Assembly: GCF_003435375.1 (NCBI RefSeq)
Contig: NZ_QWGL01000001.1
Location: 124,001 to 188,000, forward strand
Reading direction: 5' to 3'
From: Clostridium sp. AM34-11AC
GTDB taxonomy: Bacteria; Bacillota; Clostridia; Lachnospirales; Lachnospiraceae
Length of the DNA: 64,000 bases
In this document: one piece after another, positions 7,633 through 15,618 of the stretch
Layout of the letters: each line of letters starts with the position of its first letter
Numbering within the stretch: position 1 is the first letter of the stretch
Notes under the pieces: generated by a model
What the model saw: the letters and a program-made list of their open reading frames with translations, nothing else
What the model was told of the DNA's origin: nothing
The model's database searches: none
Translations under genes and position numbers: made by a program

Positions 7633-8839
7633 ATTTGTGTCTGAAACAGCGGCAGCTGCAGGTATTCATAAAAAACGGCATTTGGTCATAACTGGCAGCC
7701 GGGGAATCGGGAAGAGCACGCTGTTGAGAGAAATTCTGGCACTGCCGTACTTTTCTGATTTAGGACCATTTCCAGGATTTACAACGCAGGCGTTTCCGCG
7801 CGACCGTGTGGAATTGACAGATAATCTTACTGGTGAAACTGCGAGAATCGGATCCTGCCATCCACCTAAGTCCTTCGCTGTTCCAAATTTCCCTGCAAAT
7901 AGTTTTGTACAAAAAGCTTGTGCTGCTGATTCTGCGCATCCTGATGCTCAACGATCCGGCAACCAAATGACACCGGCTATGGATGGCTTCCTTGGGCTCG
8001 GCATCACTTCTATAACCCGCGCCATTGAGTCCGCTTCCCAATGGGCGGTAATCGACGAACTCGGCTATCTGGAAAGCTCCTGCCCGGAATTCTGCGATGC
8101 TGTTTTCCGTCTTTTTGACCAGAAACAGGTCATCGCTGTTCTCCGCAGCCAATCCACACCGTTTCTCGATGCACTGCGGGCACGGAACGACGTGTTCCTT
8201 TACGACCTGGAGCATCCGCTTCTGCCCATCGGATGCGTGATCATGGCGTCCGGGCTTGGAAAAAGATTTGGTTCCAATAAACTTATGGCAGATTTCAATG
8301 GAAAGCCAATGATCTACCGGATCTTATCCGCCACCGACGGTGCACTTTTTGCTGCCCGGATCGTTGTGACGAGATCCAGGGAAGTTGAAGCATTTTGTCG
8401 AGAGCGAAAGATTCCGGTCCTTCTGCATGCAATGCCCTACAGAAATCACACGGTCCTTCTTGGACTGTCTGCCTTATTGAAGGAATATCCGGAACTTGCG
8501 GGGTGTATGTTTGCGCTGGGGGATCAGCCGCTGTTAACAAAAGAGACACTTGAAGCTATGGTAATAACATTTTCGCAGTATTATCAAACTGCCTCTCCGA
8601 TTTTCCGCCTGGCAGCTATCGCTGAGGATGATTCTATAATTCCTGGAAACCCAATTCTTTTCGGGAACCGATATTTTGAGGAGCTTCTCACACTCCCGGA
8701 CAATCACGGCGGCAATGTTCTGCTGAAAAAATATCCCGACGTTGTCCGGTATTTCCCCGCAGGTGATCCTCTGGAACTCGCTGACGCGGACACCCCGGCA
8801 GAACTGGAGCAACTAAAAAAAGCGGAATTTAACCGGTAA
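7610..8839 (+). CDS. Fusion of THEP1-like nucleoside-triphosphatase and MocA/MobA-like nucleotidyltransferase
   Basis: A two-domain protein of about 409 residues. Residues 25-205 show a P-loop NTPase of the THEP1 type: Walker A GSRGIGKST (29-37), Walker B AVIDELGYLE (146-155), and AVLRSQSTPFLD. Residues 208-400 are a MobA-like NTP transferase: MASGLGKRFGSNKLMADFNG, a GDQPLL metal/nucleotide motif, and NPILFGNRYFEEL followed by GGNVLLKKYP. The latter is the MocA layout (CTP:molybdopterin cytidylyltransferase), which makes the MCD form used by many bacterial Mo hydroxylases. A function in maturing the xanthine-dehydrogenase-type enzyme is inferred from context. The start is uncertain: ATG 7610, GTG 7637 just after the regulator's stop, or the 7532 frame opening. 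The segment between the Walker motifs (about 80-120) matches nothing I recognise. Confidence 0.82.
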   Translation: MGEKTGNKFVSETAAAAGIHKKRHLVITGSRGIGKSTLLREILALPYFSDLGPFPGFTTQAFPRDRVELTDNLTGETARIGSCHPPKSFAVPNFPANSFVQKACAADSAHPDAQRSGNQMTPAMDGFLGLGITSITRAIESASQWAVIDELGYLESSCPEFCDAVFRLFDQKQVIAVLRSQSTPFLDALRARNDVFLYDLEHPLLPIGCVIMASGLGKRFGSNKLMADFNGKPMIYRILSATDGALFAARIVVTRSREVEAFCRERKIPVLLHAMPYRNHTVLLGLSALLKEYPELAGCMFALGDQPLLTKETLEAMVITFSQYYQTASPIFRLAAIAEDDSIIPGNPILFGNRYFEELLTLPDNHGGNVLLKKYPDVVRYFPAGDPLELADADTPAELEQLKKAEFNR

Positions 8840-8880
8840 GCGACACCTCGGTATCGCCCGGATAAATTCCGCTTTTTTAT
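8815..8880. terminator. Strong bidirectional terminator
   Basis: A perfect 14-base stem AAAGCGGAATTTA/TAAATTCCGCTTT flanked by A- and T-runs on both sides. The left arm lies inside the last codons of the fusion gene and the loop holds its stop codon. Symmetry allows it to serve the convergent permease gene too. Confidence 0.85.
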
Positions 8881-8980
8881 TAACCCTGCGCACAGATTTC
8901 TTATCAAAAAATTTTCAACGTACTTGATCGGGTCATTTTAACGATTTCAAGTATTTTATAATCGTTCAGCGCAAATCCCA

Positions 8981-10378
8981 TCATTTTTTATCATTTGGAA
9001 GCACAATATTCAACAAAATCGCAACCATAGCCGCCGGAACAATTCCGGAACCGCCGAAGATCAGCTGGATCGCCTGCGGGGTCTGTGCTAAGATTGCCGT
9101 GTTCGCTCCCATTCCATAACCAACTCCAAGCGCTACAGAAACGATAGTCAGGTTCTTCGCTGTCATCTTCTCCTTTGTGACCAGCTGGATTCCGCTGATC
9201 ACGATGGATGAGAACATCATAACGGCTGCGCCGCCGAGAACAGCCTGCGGCATAATAGAAACGATGGCGCCCAGCTTCGGAACAAGACCGCAGAGGATCA
9301 GGAATACTGCGCCTGTCGCGAGAGCGGTACGGTTCACTACTTTTGTCATCGTAACCAGTCCGACGTTCTGGCTGAAGGAGGTATTCGGAAGAATTCCAAA
9401 CAGTGCCGCGAAAGAAGATCCGATACCGTCGCAGATCACGCCGCCGGAAAGCTCCTTGTCTGTCGCCTCACGGTTCATTCCGCCTTCAATAACACCGGAG
9501 ATATCTCCGACCGTCTCAACAGCTGTTACGATAAACATGATGAGGATCGGCGCGATGGCACGGGCATCAAACACCGGCTTCACCGGAAGAAATTCCGGAA
9601 TGCTGATCCAGCTTGCCTGGGCGACTTTATCCCAGTTCAGTACCCATGCTTTCGTGTACTCGGCTCCGTCTGCCGTGATTCCCGTTGTCGGAAGAACCAG
9701 GCTCATAACAAATGCCGCAATATATCCCGCAATGATTCCGATGAGAATTGCGGAGTTGCTTGCCATTCCGTTGGTCCAGTGTTTCACAGTAAGGATCACC
9801 ACAAGGACAAAGATCGCCAGGAGAAGGTTCTCCATAGAGCCAAAGTCCTTCGCGCCGCTTCCGCCGCCGAAAGAATTGATCCCGACGGAGATCAGGGACA
9901 GTCCGATGGACAATACAACCGTTCCCGTTACAACCGCCGGGAAAAATTTACGCAGCGGCTTGATAAAGAATCCGAGAACACTCTCAAAAAGACCGCCGAG
10001 AATTGACGCTCCCATGATCGCGCCATAGGTGGCGAGTCCGCCGCCCATAGTGTCCGCCACACTCTTGAAAACTCCGATGAAACCGGAGCTGGTTCCCATG
10101 ATGATTGGAACTTTACCTCCGATCGGACCGATCGCATAGAGCTGGACCAGAGTCACAACTCCCGCTACAAACATCGCGTTCTGTAAAAGACAGACCTGAA
10201 GATGGGCGAACTCCTCGCTTCCACTGATTCCGCATGCGCCGCAGATAATAAGAAGCGGGGTCAGGTTTCCGACAAACATCGCCAACACATGCTGGAGTCC
10301 AAGTGGAATCGCACGTTTCAACGGCATTTTTCCATAGAAATCATACATCGCCTGATCCGTTATCTTTTCTTTTCCCAT
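8981..10378 (-). CDS. NCS2-family xanthine/uracil permease
   Basis: A 465-residue membrane carrier of the nucleobase:cation symporter-2 family (PbuX/UacT/XanP/PucJ type), with about 12-14 hydrophobic segments. It shows LGLQHVLAMFVGNLTPLLI near the N terminus, the QNVGLVTMTKVVNR segment (QN-x-G-x-x-x-x-T-x-x-x-S/N-R signature) and GGAAVMMFSSIVISGIQL. The ATG at 10378 is chosen because AGGGGAGAAAA precedes it. Family members import xanthine, urate or uracil with H+ or Na+. Xanthine fits the hydroxylase island next door. It has its own promoter at 10516-10544. Confidence 0.92.
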   Translation of the reverse strand: MGKEKITDQAMYDFYGKMPLKRAIPLGLQHVLAMFVGNLTPLLIICGACGISGSEEFAHLQVCLLQNAMFVAGVVTLVQLYAIGPIGGKVPIIMGTSSGFIGVFKSVADTMGGGLATYGAIMGASILGGLFESVLGFFIKPLRKFFPAVVTGTVVLSIGLSLISVGINSFGGGSGAKDFGSMENLLLAIFVLVVILTVKHWTNGMASNSAILIGIIAGYIAAFVMSLVLPTTGITADGAEYTKAWVLNWDKVAQASWISIPEFLPVKPVFDARAIAPILIMFIVTAVETVGDISGVIEGGMNREATDKELSGGVICDGIGSSFAALFGILPNTSFSQNVGLVTMTKVVNRTALATGAVFLILCGLVPKLGAIVSIMPQAVLGGAAVMMFSSIVISGIQLVTKEKMTAKNLTIVSVALGVGYGMGANTAILAQTPQAIQLIFGGSGIVPAAMVAILLNIVLPNDKK

Positions 10379-10439
10379 ACGTTTTTCTCCCCTGATGTAA
10401 ATTTTTTCAGCTGCCTGTGTATGTACAGCCGTAATTTTC

Positions 10440-10497
10440 CACTGTCCCATCTGAATTCCGGCACGATTGCCATCGACAGGTTCACTTATTAACAGTG
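10440..10497 (-). other. Possible structured leader of the purine permease mRNA
   Basis: The leader of about 130 nt contains CACTGT (10492-10497 in minus sense) pairing with ACAGTG (10440-10445), enclosing smaller complementary pieces. I tried to match it to the purine riboswitch core and could not. Only the enclosing stem is directly visible, so a regulatory role is speculation. Confidence 0.3.
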
Positions 10498-10515
10498 ATT
10501 ATTTTTTGTACCGTC

Positions 10516-10544
10516 ATTATAAGCAAAAAAAGACAGCATGTAAA
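10516..10544 (-). promoter_or_regulatory. Sigma-A promoter of the purine permease, inside the upstream terminator
   Basis: On the minus strand, -35 TTTACA (10539-10544), 17-base spacer, -10 TATAAT (10516-10521). The -35 hexamer forms the loop and part of the stem of the hairpin that terminates the upstream transglutaminase-like gene, and the terminator T-tract is the spacer. Confidence 0.75.
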
Positions 10545-10553
10545 TATGCTGTC
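10522..10553 (-). terminator. Terminator of the transglutaminase-like gene
   Basis: A perfect 8-base stem GACAGCAT/ATGCTGTC with a 6-base loop, followed on the minus strand by seven Ts. It overlaps the permease promoter. Confidence 0.85.
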
Positions 10554-10661
10554 GAAAATTTATATGTTCTTTTTTCGTTCTGGATCGTCAGTGCCGGATG
10601 CCTCCGCTGCAGCATGCAGGCTTTTCAGTTCGGAAATCCTTATCTATGTGGAGTAACGAGA

Positions 10662-11690
10662 TCAGGACTCTTCCCCCTCATTGGCTTCTTCCATGGTGAC
10701 GACAGCCTGGGATCTTTCATCCGTATAATGGATCCGCAGAACTGCCTGAGGCCAGTTGAGCTGGATATGAGCGGTCTTGTTCTGCTCGGCTCCGGCTTTT
10801 TCGATAAGTTCAATGAGTTCTTTCAGAACCTCACGGGTCAGGTAGCCGCCGCGCCAGTGGAATGTAAGTGTTTTATTCTTCTTTGCAGTCTGCAGGGAGC
10901 GCTTGTAAACTTCCTCCGTCTTTGTGAAGGAAAGTTTTTTCTCTTTATAGTAAAAGTGATCACCGTCCGTACAGGCCGGGGCGGGGGCGATCAACGGCTC
11001 ATGGTCGCGGAAGACCGCCTTATCGTCCAGATTGAAGTAGTCGTAGCGGATCTCACCGCCGGTCTCAACGCATTTTCCAAGGCTGTTGTCGAAGGTGGCA
11101 TCCAGGTGATAGCAAGTCTTACCGATCTTCACGATATTCCATGTATGGCGGTACTTGATCCCTTTTTCCGGATTGTTTCCGCATAAGGCGATCATACACC
11201 AGATTCCAAGCGCGTCGCAGAGGATCTTGACCGACTTTGCGATCCCCTCGCAGACGCCGACACCATGACCCAACGGTCCGATAATTTCATGGGAATAGGG
11301 CTTTTTCAGTTTATCGTAGTGGATATTCTCACAGATAAAATCGTGGATATACTTTTCCTTTTCCAGCTCCGGGAGCTTTGCCGCCGGTCTTGCGAGCTTT
11401 TCCACCCGGGCATTCATGGCTTTCTGGTGGTCTTTGATTTTGCTCTTCTCAAAAAGGTATTCCGGGATGAAGATCAGATTCGGGGAATCCGCGAAATACC
11501 GGTATTTAAAGCTGGACACCCAGAAAATCTCCGGGTGGTCAAGGCGGAGCTCAAAAAAAATATCGCTTAAGGCGTGACCGTCGATCCGGGGGATCTGGAA
11601 AGAGTCAGCAAGGCTTAACAGTCCCTGCTGCATGGCACGGTAAACAGCCTGTCGCTCTTTGTCCATGTGATTATAATAAAATGGTTCCAT
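10662..11690 (-). CDS. Transglutaminase-like (papain-fold) protein
   Basis: A 342-residue cytoplasmic-looking protein (no signal peptide). The central part has the transglutaminase-like catalytic triad in order: Cys in GHGVGVCEGIAKS, His in YRHTWNIVKIG, Asp in YHLDATFD. Bacterial members act as proteases or amidases, or have unknown roles. The N-terminal 120 residues and the C-terminal tail (GGYLTREVLKELIELIEKAG) have no assignment I can make. RBS GAAAGGA precedes the start. It is a single-gene unit with its own terminator at 10522-10553. Confidence 0.8.
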   Translation of the reverse strand: MEPFYYNHMDKERQAVYRAMQQGLLSLADSFQIPRIDGHALSDIFFELRLDHPEIFWVSSFKYRYFADSPNLIFIPEYLFEKSKIKDHQKAMNARVEKLARPAAKLPELEKEKYIHDFICENIHYDKLKKPYSHEIIGPLGHGVGVCEGIAKSVKILCDALGIWCMIALCGNNPEKGIKYRHTWNIVKIGKTCYHLDATFDNSLGKCVETGGEIRYDYFNLDDKAVFRDHEPLIAPAPACTDGDHFYYKEKKLSFTKTEEVYKRSLQTAKKNKTLTFHWRGGYLTREVLKELIELIEKAGAEQNKTAHIQLNWPQAVLRIHYTDERSQAVVTMEEANEGEES

Positions 11691-11871
11691 GATAGTTGTG
11701 ATCCTTTCAAATCTCTAAAAATTTACCCGACTCAGTATAACGTATTTGTAAATGCTTTTCCAGTTAAATTCTGCGGAAAAACATTAACTGTACAATCGTT
11801 GTAAGGTTTAATATTTTTGTGCGCCAGTGCGTCAACGCAGAATTGGCTCGTGCGTCCGCGCAAAGCGAAAG

Positions 11872-11914
11872 AAGACCGCCCATCACCAGCACAACACTGA
11901 CAACAGGCGGTCTT
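11872..11914 (-). terminator. Terminator of the PfkB-udk operon
   Basis: AAGACCGCC pairs with GGCGGTCTT over a 25-base loop. On the minus strand it is followed by a T-rich stretch. It lies just after the udk stop. Confidence 0.75.
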
Positions 11915-11921
11915 CACATAT

Positions 11922-12548
11922 TTATATTTTATTCCCCGCACTCTCCAGCAGCTGCCCGATCTTCGAAACAAACAGATCGAACGCAACATCGTTCTTTCCG
12001 CTGTTGATAACGATATCGGCGAGAGCCCTCGTGGGCTCTACATACATGTAGTGCATGGGTTTTACGGTTGTTAAGTACTGAGTGATGATTCCTTTCAGGT
12101 CGCGGCCGCGCTCCTCTACGTCGCGGACGATGCGGCGGAGGATCCGCTCGTCAGCGTCGGCTTCCACATAGACTTTGATGTCCAGGAGGCTGCGGATCCG
12201 CTCGTCGGCGAGAAGCAGGATGCCCTCAACGAGGATGATCGGTCTCGGCTCGATCTTGATGATCTCGCTGGATCGGTTGTGCTGGCTGTAGTCGTAGACC
12301 GGACACTCGATGGTCTTTCCGGCTTTCAGCTCCTTTAGGTGCTCCACCAAAAGATCTGTCTCCAGGGAATCCGGATGGTCATAGTTGACCTTCACACGCT
12401 GCTCAAACGGGATCCCGTCCTGTCTGCGGTAATAGTTGTCGTGGTAGATCACGACAACATCATCCCCGAAGTACTGCCTGAGCCTGTTCGTAAATGTCGA
12501 TTTTCCTGAGCCAGACCCCCCGGCAATTCCGATAATAATAGGTTCCAT
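11922..12548 (-). CDS. udk: Uridine kinase
   Basis: A 208-residue P-loop kinase that phosphorylates uridine or cytidine to the monophosphate in pyrimidine salvage. Walker A GGSGSGKST is at 10-18, followed by the HDNYY motif that binds nucleoside, YDHPDSLETDLL, the substrate-loop PVYDYSQHNR, and IILVEGILLL (Walker B-like). Length and motif order are standard for Udk. The ATG at 12548 follows GAGGTAA and lies 5 bases after the PfkB gene stop, so the two genes are co-transcribed. Confidence 0.95.
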   Translation of the reverse strand: MEPIIIGIAGGSGSGKSTFTNRLRQYFGDDVVVIYHDNYYRRQDGIPFEQRVKVNYDHPDSLETDLLVEHLKELKAGKTIECPVYDYSQHNRSSEIIKIEPRPIILVEGILLLADERIRSLLDIKVYVEADADERILRRIVRDVEERGRDLKGIITQYLTTVKPMHYMYVEPTRALADIVINSGKNDVAFDLFVSKIGQLLESAGNKI

Positions 12549-12553
12549 ATCGA

Positions 12554-13474
12554 TTACCTCGTAAGTCCAAATTCTTCCGGCATGAATCTCGGACAGATAT
12601 TCTCTGTCGTGCAGATCACCGTTGCCGCAAGTCTTGTGCCGATTCTGCATGCCTCCTGCAGCGTCTTGCCGTAGGTAAGTCCGATGCAGACGCCGGAAAA
12701 GAACGCATCCCCGGCTCCCGTCGTGTCCACGATATCTACCTTACGTCCCGGATAAATTCCGGTGTGCCCGTCCGAATCAACAAAGACAGATCCGTCTCCT
12801 CCCATGGTGACCACCATGCGGGAGATCTTGGCGGAACGGATCCGGTCCGGAAGAATTGCCGCTAACTCTGCCGGAGTCATATGGTCATAGTCTTCCGAGA
12901 ACAGGATTCCCGCCTCCTGCTGATTGCACACAAAACATGCAGTTCTGCGGATAAAATCTCTTCTCTCCACAGCGATCGTCATATTGGATACAAGCGCATA
13001 GACCTCTTTGTGATACTTTTCCGCATACATGAAGGTCTTTTTCACGATCTCCTTGTCTGTATCGATCTCGATCGCAATGCTGTCCGCATCCTTAAAGATC
13101 TCGTCCCCATGCTCATCTAAGATCTGCTCGATGGGCTTGTGGTCCGGTCTCTTTGAGATGGATGCCACCACGTCTCCCTCATGATCAAAGACGGCCAGCC
13201 AGGTTCCCATGCCGTCCTTGACCTTCTTCATATACTTCGTTTCGACTTTATGGCGTTTCAGCTTCTGGATCACATCGTCTCCCATGGCGTTGTCATCCAC
13301 CGCACTGATAAATGTCGGTTTCAGCTCGATATTTGCGATGTTCTCCGCCACGTTTCTCGCAACGCCGCCGTGGATCTGGATCACAGTTCCGGCATTTCTT
13401 CCCTGCGGAATATAAGGGGACAGGGAATACCCCTTAATATCTATAAACACATCTCCGATTACTACAATTCCCAT
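12554..13474 (-). CDS. PfkB-family carbohydrate/nucleoside kinase, PsuK-like
   Basis: A 306-residue ribokinase-fold enzyme. The N-terminal substrate motif reads GGVARNVAENIA, which resembles pseudouridine kinases rather than the GGKGANQA of ribokinases. The C-terminal PfkB signature DTTGAGDAFFSG holds the catalytic Asp and the anion hole. RBS AAAGGAGAAT precedes the start. Coupling to udk (5-base gap) supports a nucleoside or ribose-derivative substrate. The usual partner PsuG (pseudouridine-5'-phosphate glycosidase) is not in this window, so the PsuK call stays tentative. Confidence 0.85.
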   Translation of the reverse strand: MGIVVIGDVFIDIKGYSLSPYIPQGRNAGTVIQIHGGVARNVAENIANIELKPTFISAVDDNAMGDDVIQKLKRHKVETKYMKKVKDGMGTWLAVFDHEGDVVASISKRPDHKPIEQILDEHGDEIFKDADSIAIEIDTDKEIVKKTFMYAEKYHKEVYALVSNMTIAVERRDFIRRTACFVCNQQEAGILFSEDYDHMTPAELAAILPDRIRSAKISRMVVTMGGDGSVFVDSDGHTGIYPGRKVDIVDTTGAGDAFFSGVCIGLTYGKTLQEACRIGTRLAATVICTTENICPRFMPEEFGLTR

Positions 13475-13623
13475 CGTAATTCTCCTTTATCTATGTCCTT
13501 TATCTCTGACCTTTATCCTGTTGGGTCATTTGGGATATGATCCTTTGTGGTGTAATCTTAACACATGTTAAAATGCGTGGCAAGAGTCAGTTCTGTCATG
13601 GTCTTCTCTCTTGAGGTCATATC

Positions 13624-13674
13624 CAAAAAAGATCCTGACCGGAGGCATTGCTGCTTCCAGGCAGGATCTTTCTT
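13624..13674 (-). terminator. Terminator of rpiB
   Basis: AAAGATCCTG (13628-13637) pairs with CAGGATCTTT (13662-13671). On the minus strand the stem is followed by six Ts. Confidence 0.88.
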
Positions 13675-13695
13675 CTATATAAAATAAGATTCCGT

Positions 13696-13722
13696 GTAAC
13701 TGTTCAGTACCCTCACAGTTAC
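13696..13722. repeat. Dispersed palindromic repeat, family A (short copy)
   Basis: GTAACTGTTCAGTACC followed by CTCACAGTTAC. The arms GTAACTGT/ACAGTTAC are perfectly complementary. It sits just downstream of rpiB, before its terminator. Confidence 0.8.
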
Positions 13723-13729
13723 GATTCAG

Positions 13730-14170
13730 TTACTTGTTCTCAATATCCATGATCATATCAACACGTCTCTGATGACGTCCGCCCTCGAAGCTTGCGCCAA
13801 GCCACTCGTCGACGATCATCTTTGCCAGTTCGCTTCCAACGACGCGTGCCCCAAACGCGAGGATGTTGGAGTTGTTGTGCATTCTGGAAAGCTTTGCTGT
13901 GTACGGCTCGCTGCAGACGCATGCGCGGATGCCTTTTACCTTGTTTGCTGCCAGGGAGATACCAACGCCTGTTCCGCAGATAGCGATTCCGAGGTCTGCC
14001 TCGCCGTCAGCGACAGCACGGCCGACTTTCTCACCGTATACCGGATAGTCACAGCTCTCCGTGGAGTCGGTTCCGAGGTTTAATACTTCGTAGCCTTTGC
14101 TCTCAAGATGCTCTTTGATGATGTTCTTCAGCTCTACTGCAGAATGGTCATTTGCGATTGCGATTTTCAT
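13730..14170 (-). CDS. rpiB: Ribose-5-phosphate isomerase B
   Basis: A 146-residue RpiB/LacAB-family sugar isomerase interconverting ribose-5-P and ribulose-5-P. Family marks are MKIAIANDHSAVELKN at the N terminus, GIAICGTGVGISLAANK (catalytic Cys and phosphate loop), RACVCSEPYTAKLSRMHNNSNILAFGARVVG and the C-terminal FEGGRHQRRVDMI. All are intact. RBS GGAGAAG precedes the start. It ends with its own terminator, so it is separate from the downstream nucleoside-kinase operon, though both feed the ribose phosphate pool. Confidence 0.96.
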   Translation of the reverse strand: MKIAIANDHSAVELKNIIKEHLESKGYEVLNLGTDSTESCDYPVYGEKVGRAVADGEADLGIAICGTGVGISLAANKVKGIRACVCSEPYTAKLSRMHNNSNILAFGARVVGSELAKMIVDEWLGASFEGGRHQRRVDMIMDIENK

Positions 14171-14225
14171 TTCTTTCTTCTCCTATGATTGTGATAGTGT
14201 AACCGGAAATTATTTTGCCAGTTTT

Positions 14226-14447
14226 ATAATATGATGTTGGGGTCAAAAGGTATTTTGACCCCTATGATACCGGATTGCTCCGTACTTCGTACTCCCGCAA
14301 TCATCAAAAACATTCATAATTCGCTCATTTTTCTGCGAAAAATGGCTACTTATTCATGTTTTTGGCGGGTCCCAAGGTCAAAAATTCTCCTGCAAGCAAG
14401 CTTGCGTCGAACTTCTGACCTTTTGACCCTGGTATCATAATATTTTG
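14226..14447. repeat. Dispersed repeat, family B, copy 1 (about 220 bp)
   Basis: Fills most of the space between rpiB and aroC. The reverse complement matches 20891-21108 over its whole length with few differences. The ends carry a 10-base inverted repeat (GGGTCAAAAG and CTTTTGACCC). Internal hairpins include CGCTCATTTTTC/GAAAAATG. No coding potential beyond a short unconvincing frame. It looks like a MITE-type or REP-like element. Confidence 0.85.
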
Positions 14448-14484
14448 AATCCGTCCAGAAAACTGTCCGGCTTCATGCAAATAT

Positions 14485-15612
14485 TTAATTATCGCCGTCA
14501 TCCGCATTCTCAACCTGAAAGAATATCTGGATCAGGTCGAGTCTGGATGTCATGGACACTAAGAGCATGTCCATAGCGGTGATAGCGGCCATGGATTCCA
14601 CCACAACGACAGCTCTCGGAACAACCACCGGGTCGTGGCGCCCGTGGATCACGAGATCGATATTCGCGCCGTCCTTTGTGACGGTCTCCTGGGACTTTGC
14701 GATAGACGGGGTCGGTTTGAAGGCCGCCCGGAATACCACATCGCTCCCGTCGCTGATTCCTCCGAGAACGCCGCCAGCATGGTTCGTCTCCTTTACGATC
14801 TTGTCCCCGTCCATTCGGAACTCATCGTTATTCTCAGATCCGCATGCCTTTGTTGCGGCAAAACCGTCACCGATCTCAAAGCCCTTGACGGCACCGATGG
14901 AGAGGATTGCCTTTGCGAGGTTCGCGTCCAGCTTCTCAAATACCGGCTCGCCGAGGCCTACCGGAAGACCGGAGATCACGCACTCGACGACACCGCCGAC
15001 GGAGTCGCATTCCGCGATCTTCTGGTCAAGATAATCCTCTGCTGCCTTTGCTGCCTCCGCATCCGGAAGACAGAAGCGGTTATTCTGGATCTCAGCGAGA
15101 TCCATCCGCTCCGGGGAGACTTCCACCGGTCCGATGGACTTCGCGTATGCGGTCACGGAGATATTCAACTGTTTTAAGAACTTCTCTGCGATGGCACCTG
15201 CTGCGACGCGGCCGATGGTCTCCCGGGCGGAGGAACGTCCGCCGCCGCGGTAGTCGCGGAACCCGTATTTTTCCTCAAAGGTATAATCCGCATGACCCGG
15301 GCGGAAACAGGAAGCGATATTGGAGTAATCCCTGGATCTCTGGTCCGTGTTCCGGACGATCATGGAGATCGGTGTTCCTGTAGTCTTTCCCTCGAAGACA
15401 CCGGAGAGGATCTCGACCTCATCGCCCTCTTTTCTCTGGGTCGTAAAGCGGCTCTGGCCAGGTTTTCTGCGGTCTAAGAGCTTCTGGATATCGGATTCGT
15501 CCAGTGGAAGACCCGCCGGGCAGCCGTCGACGACAACTCCGATGGCCTTCCCGTGGGATTCTCCCCAGGTCGTTACTTTAAATATTGTGCCGATGGTAGA
15601 ACCTGCTGCCAT
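14485..15612 (-). CDS. aroC: Chorismate synthase
   Basis: A 375-residue FMN-dependent enzyme that converts EPSP to chorismate, the last step of the shikimate pathway. Signatures are present in order: TWGESHGKAIGVVVDGCPAGL, DLLDRRKPGQSRFTTQRKE-type basic loop, GFRDYRGGGRSSARETIGRVAAGAIA, and the C-terminal DPVVVPRAVVVVESMAAITAMD. Needs reduced FMN, which links it to riboflavin supply. It begins 6 bases after the stop of the lactonase-family gene, and its GGAGATTAAC ribosome binding site overlaps that gene's end. No other shikimate gene is nearby. Confidence 0.97.
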   Translation of the reverse strand: MAAGSTIGTIFKVTTWGESHGKAIGVVVDGCPAGLPLDESDIQKLLDRRKPGQSRFTTQRKEGDEVEILSGVFEGKTTGTPISMIVRNTDQRSRDYSNIASCFRPGHADYTFEEKYGFRDYRGGGRSSARETIGRVAAGAIAEKFLKQLNISVTAYAKSIGPVEVSPERMDLAEIQNNRFCLPDAEAAKAAEDYLDQKIAECDSVGGVVECVISGLPVGLGEPVFEKLDANLAKAILSIGAVKGFEIGDGFAATKACGSENNDEFRMDGDKIVKETNHAGGVLGGISDGSDVVFRAAFKPTPSIAKSQETVTKDGANIDLVIHGRHDPVVVPRAVVVVESMAAITAMDMLLVSMTSRLDLIQIFFQVENADDGDN

Positions 15613-15618
15613 GTTATG

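Noticed and set aside
9177..10028. Plus-strand frame of 283 codons opposite the NCS2 permease
   Set aside because: Pro/Thr/Ile-rich antisense translation; the minus-strand permease has clear family motifs.
10379..10510. Guanine/adenine-type purine riboswitch before the permease
   Set aside because: The conserved core segments are missing; only a generic stem is visible.
14231..14440. Small protein frame in repeat B
   Set aside because: The frame is a by-product of the repeat and is not maintained in the second copy.
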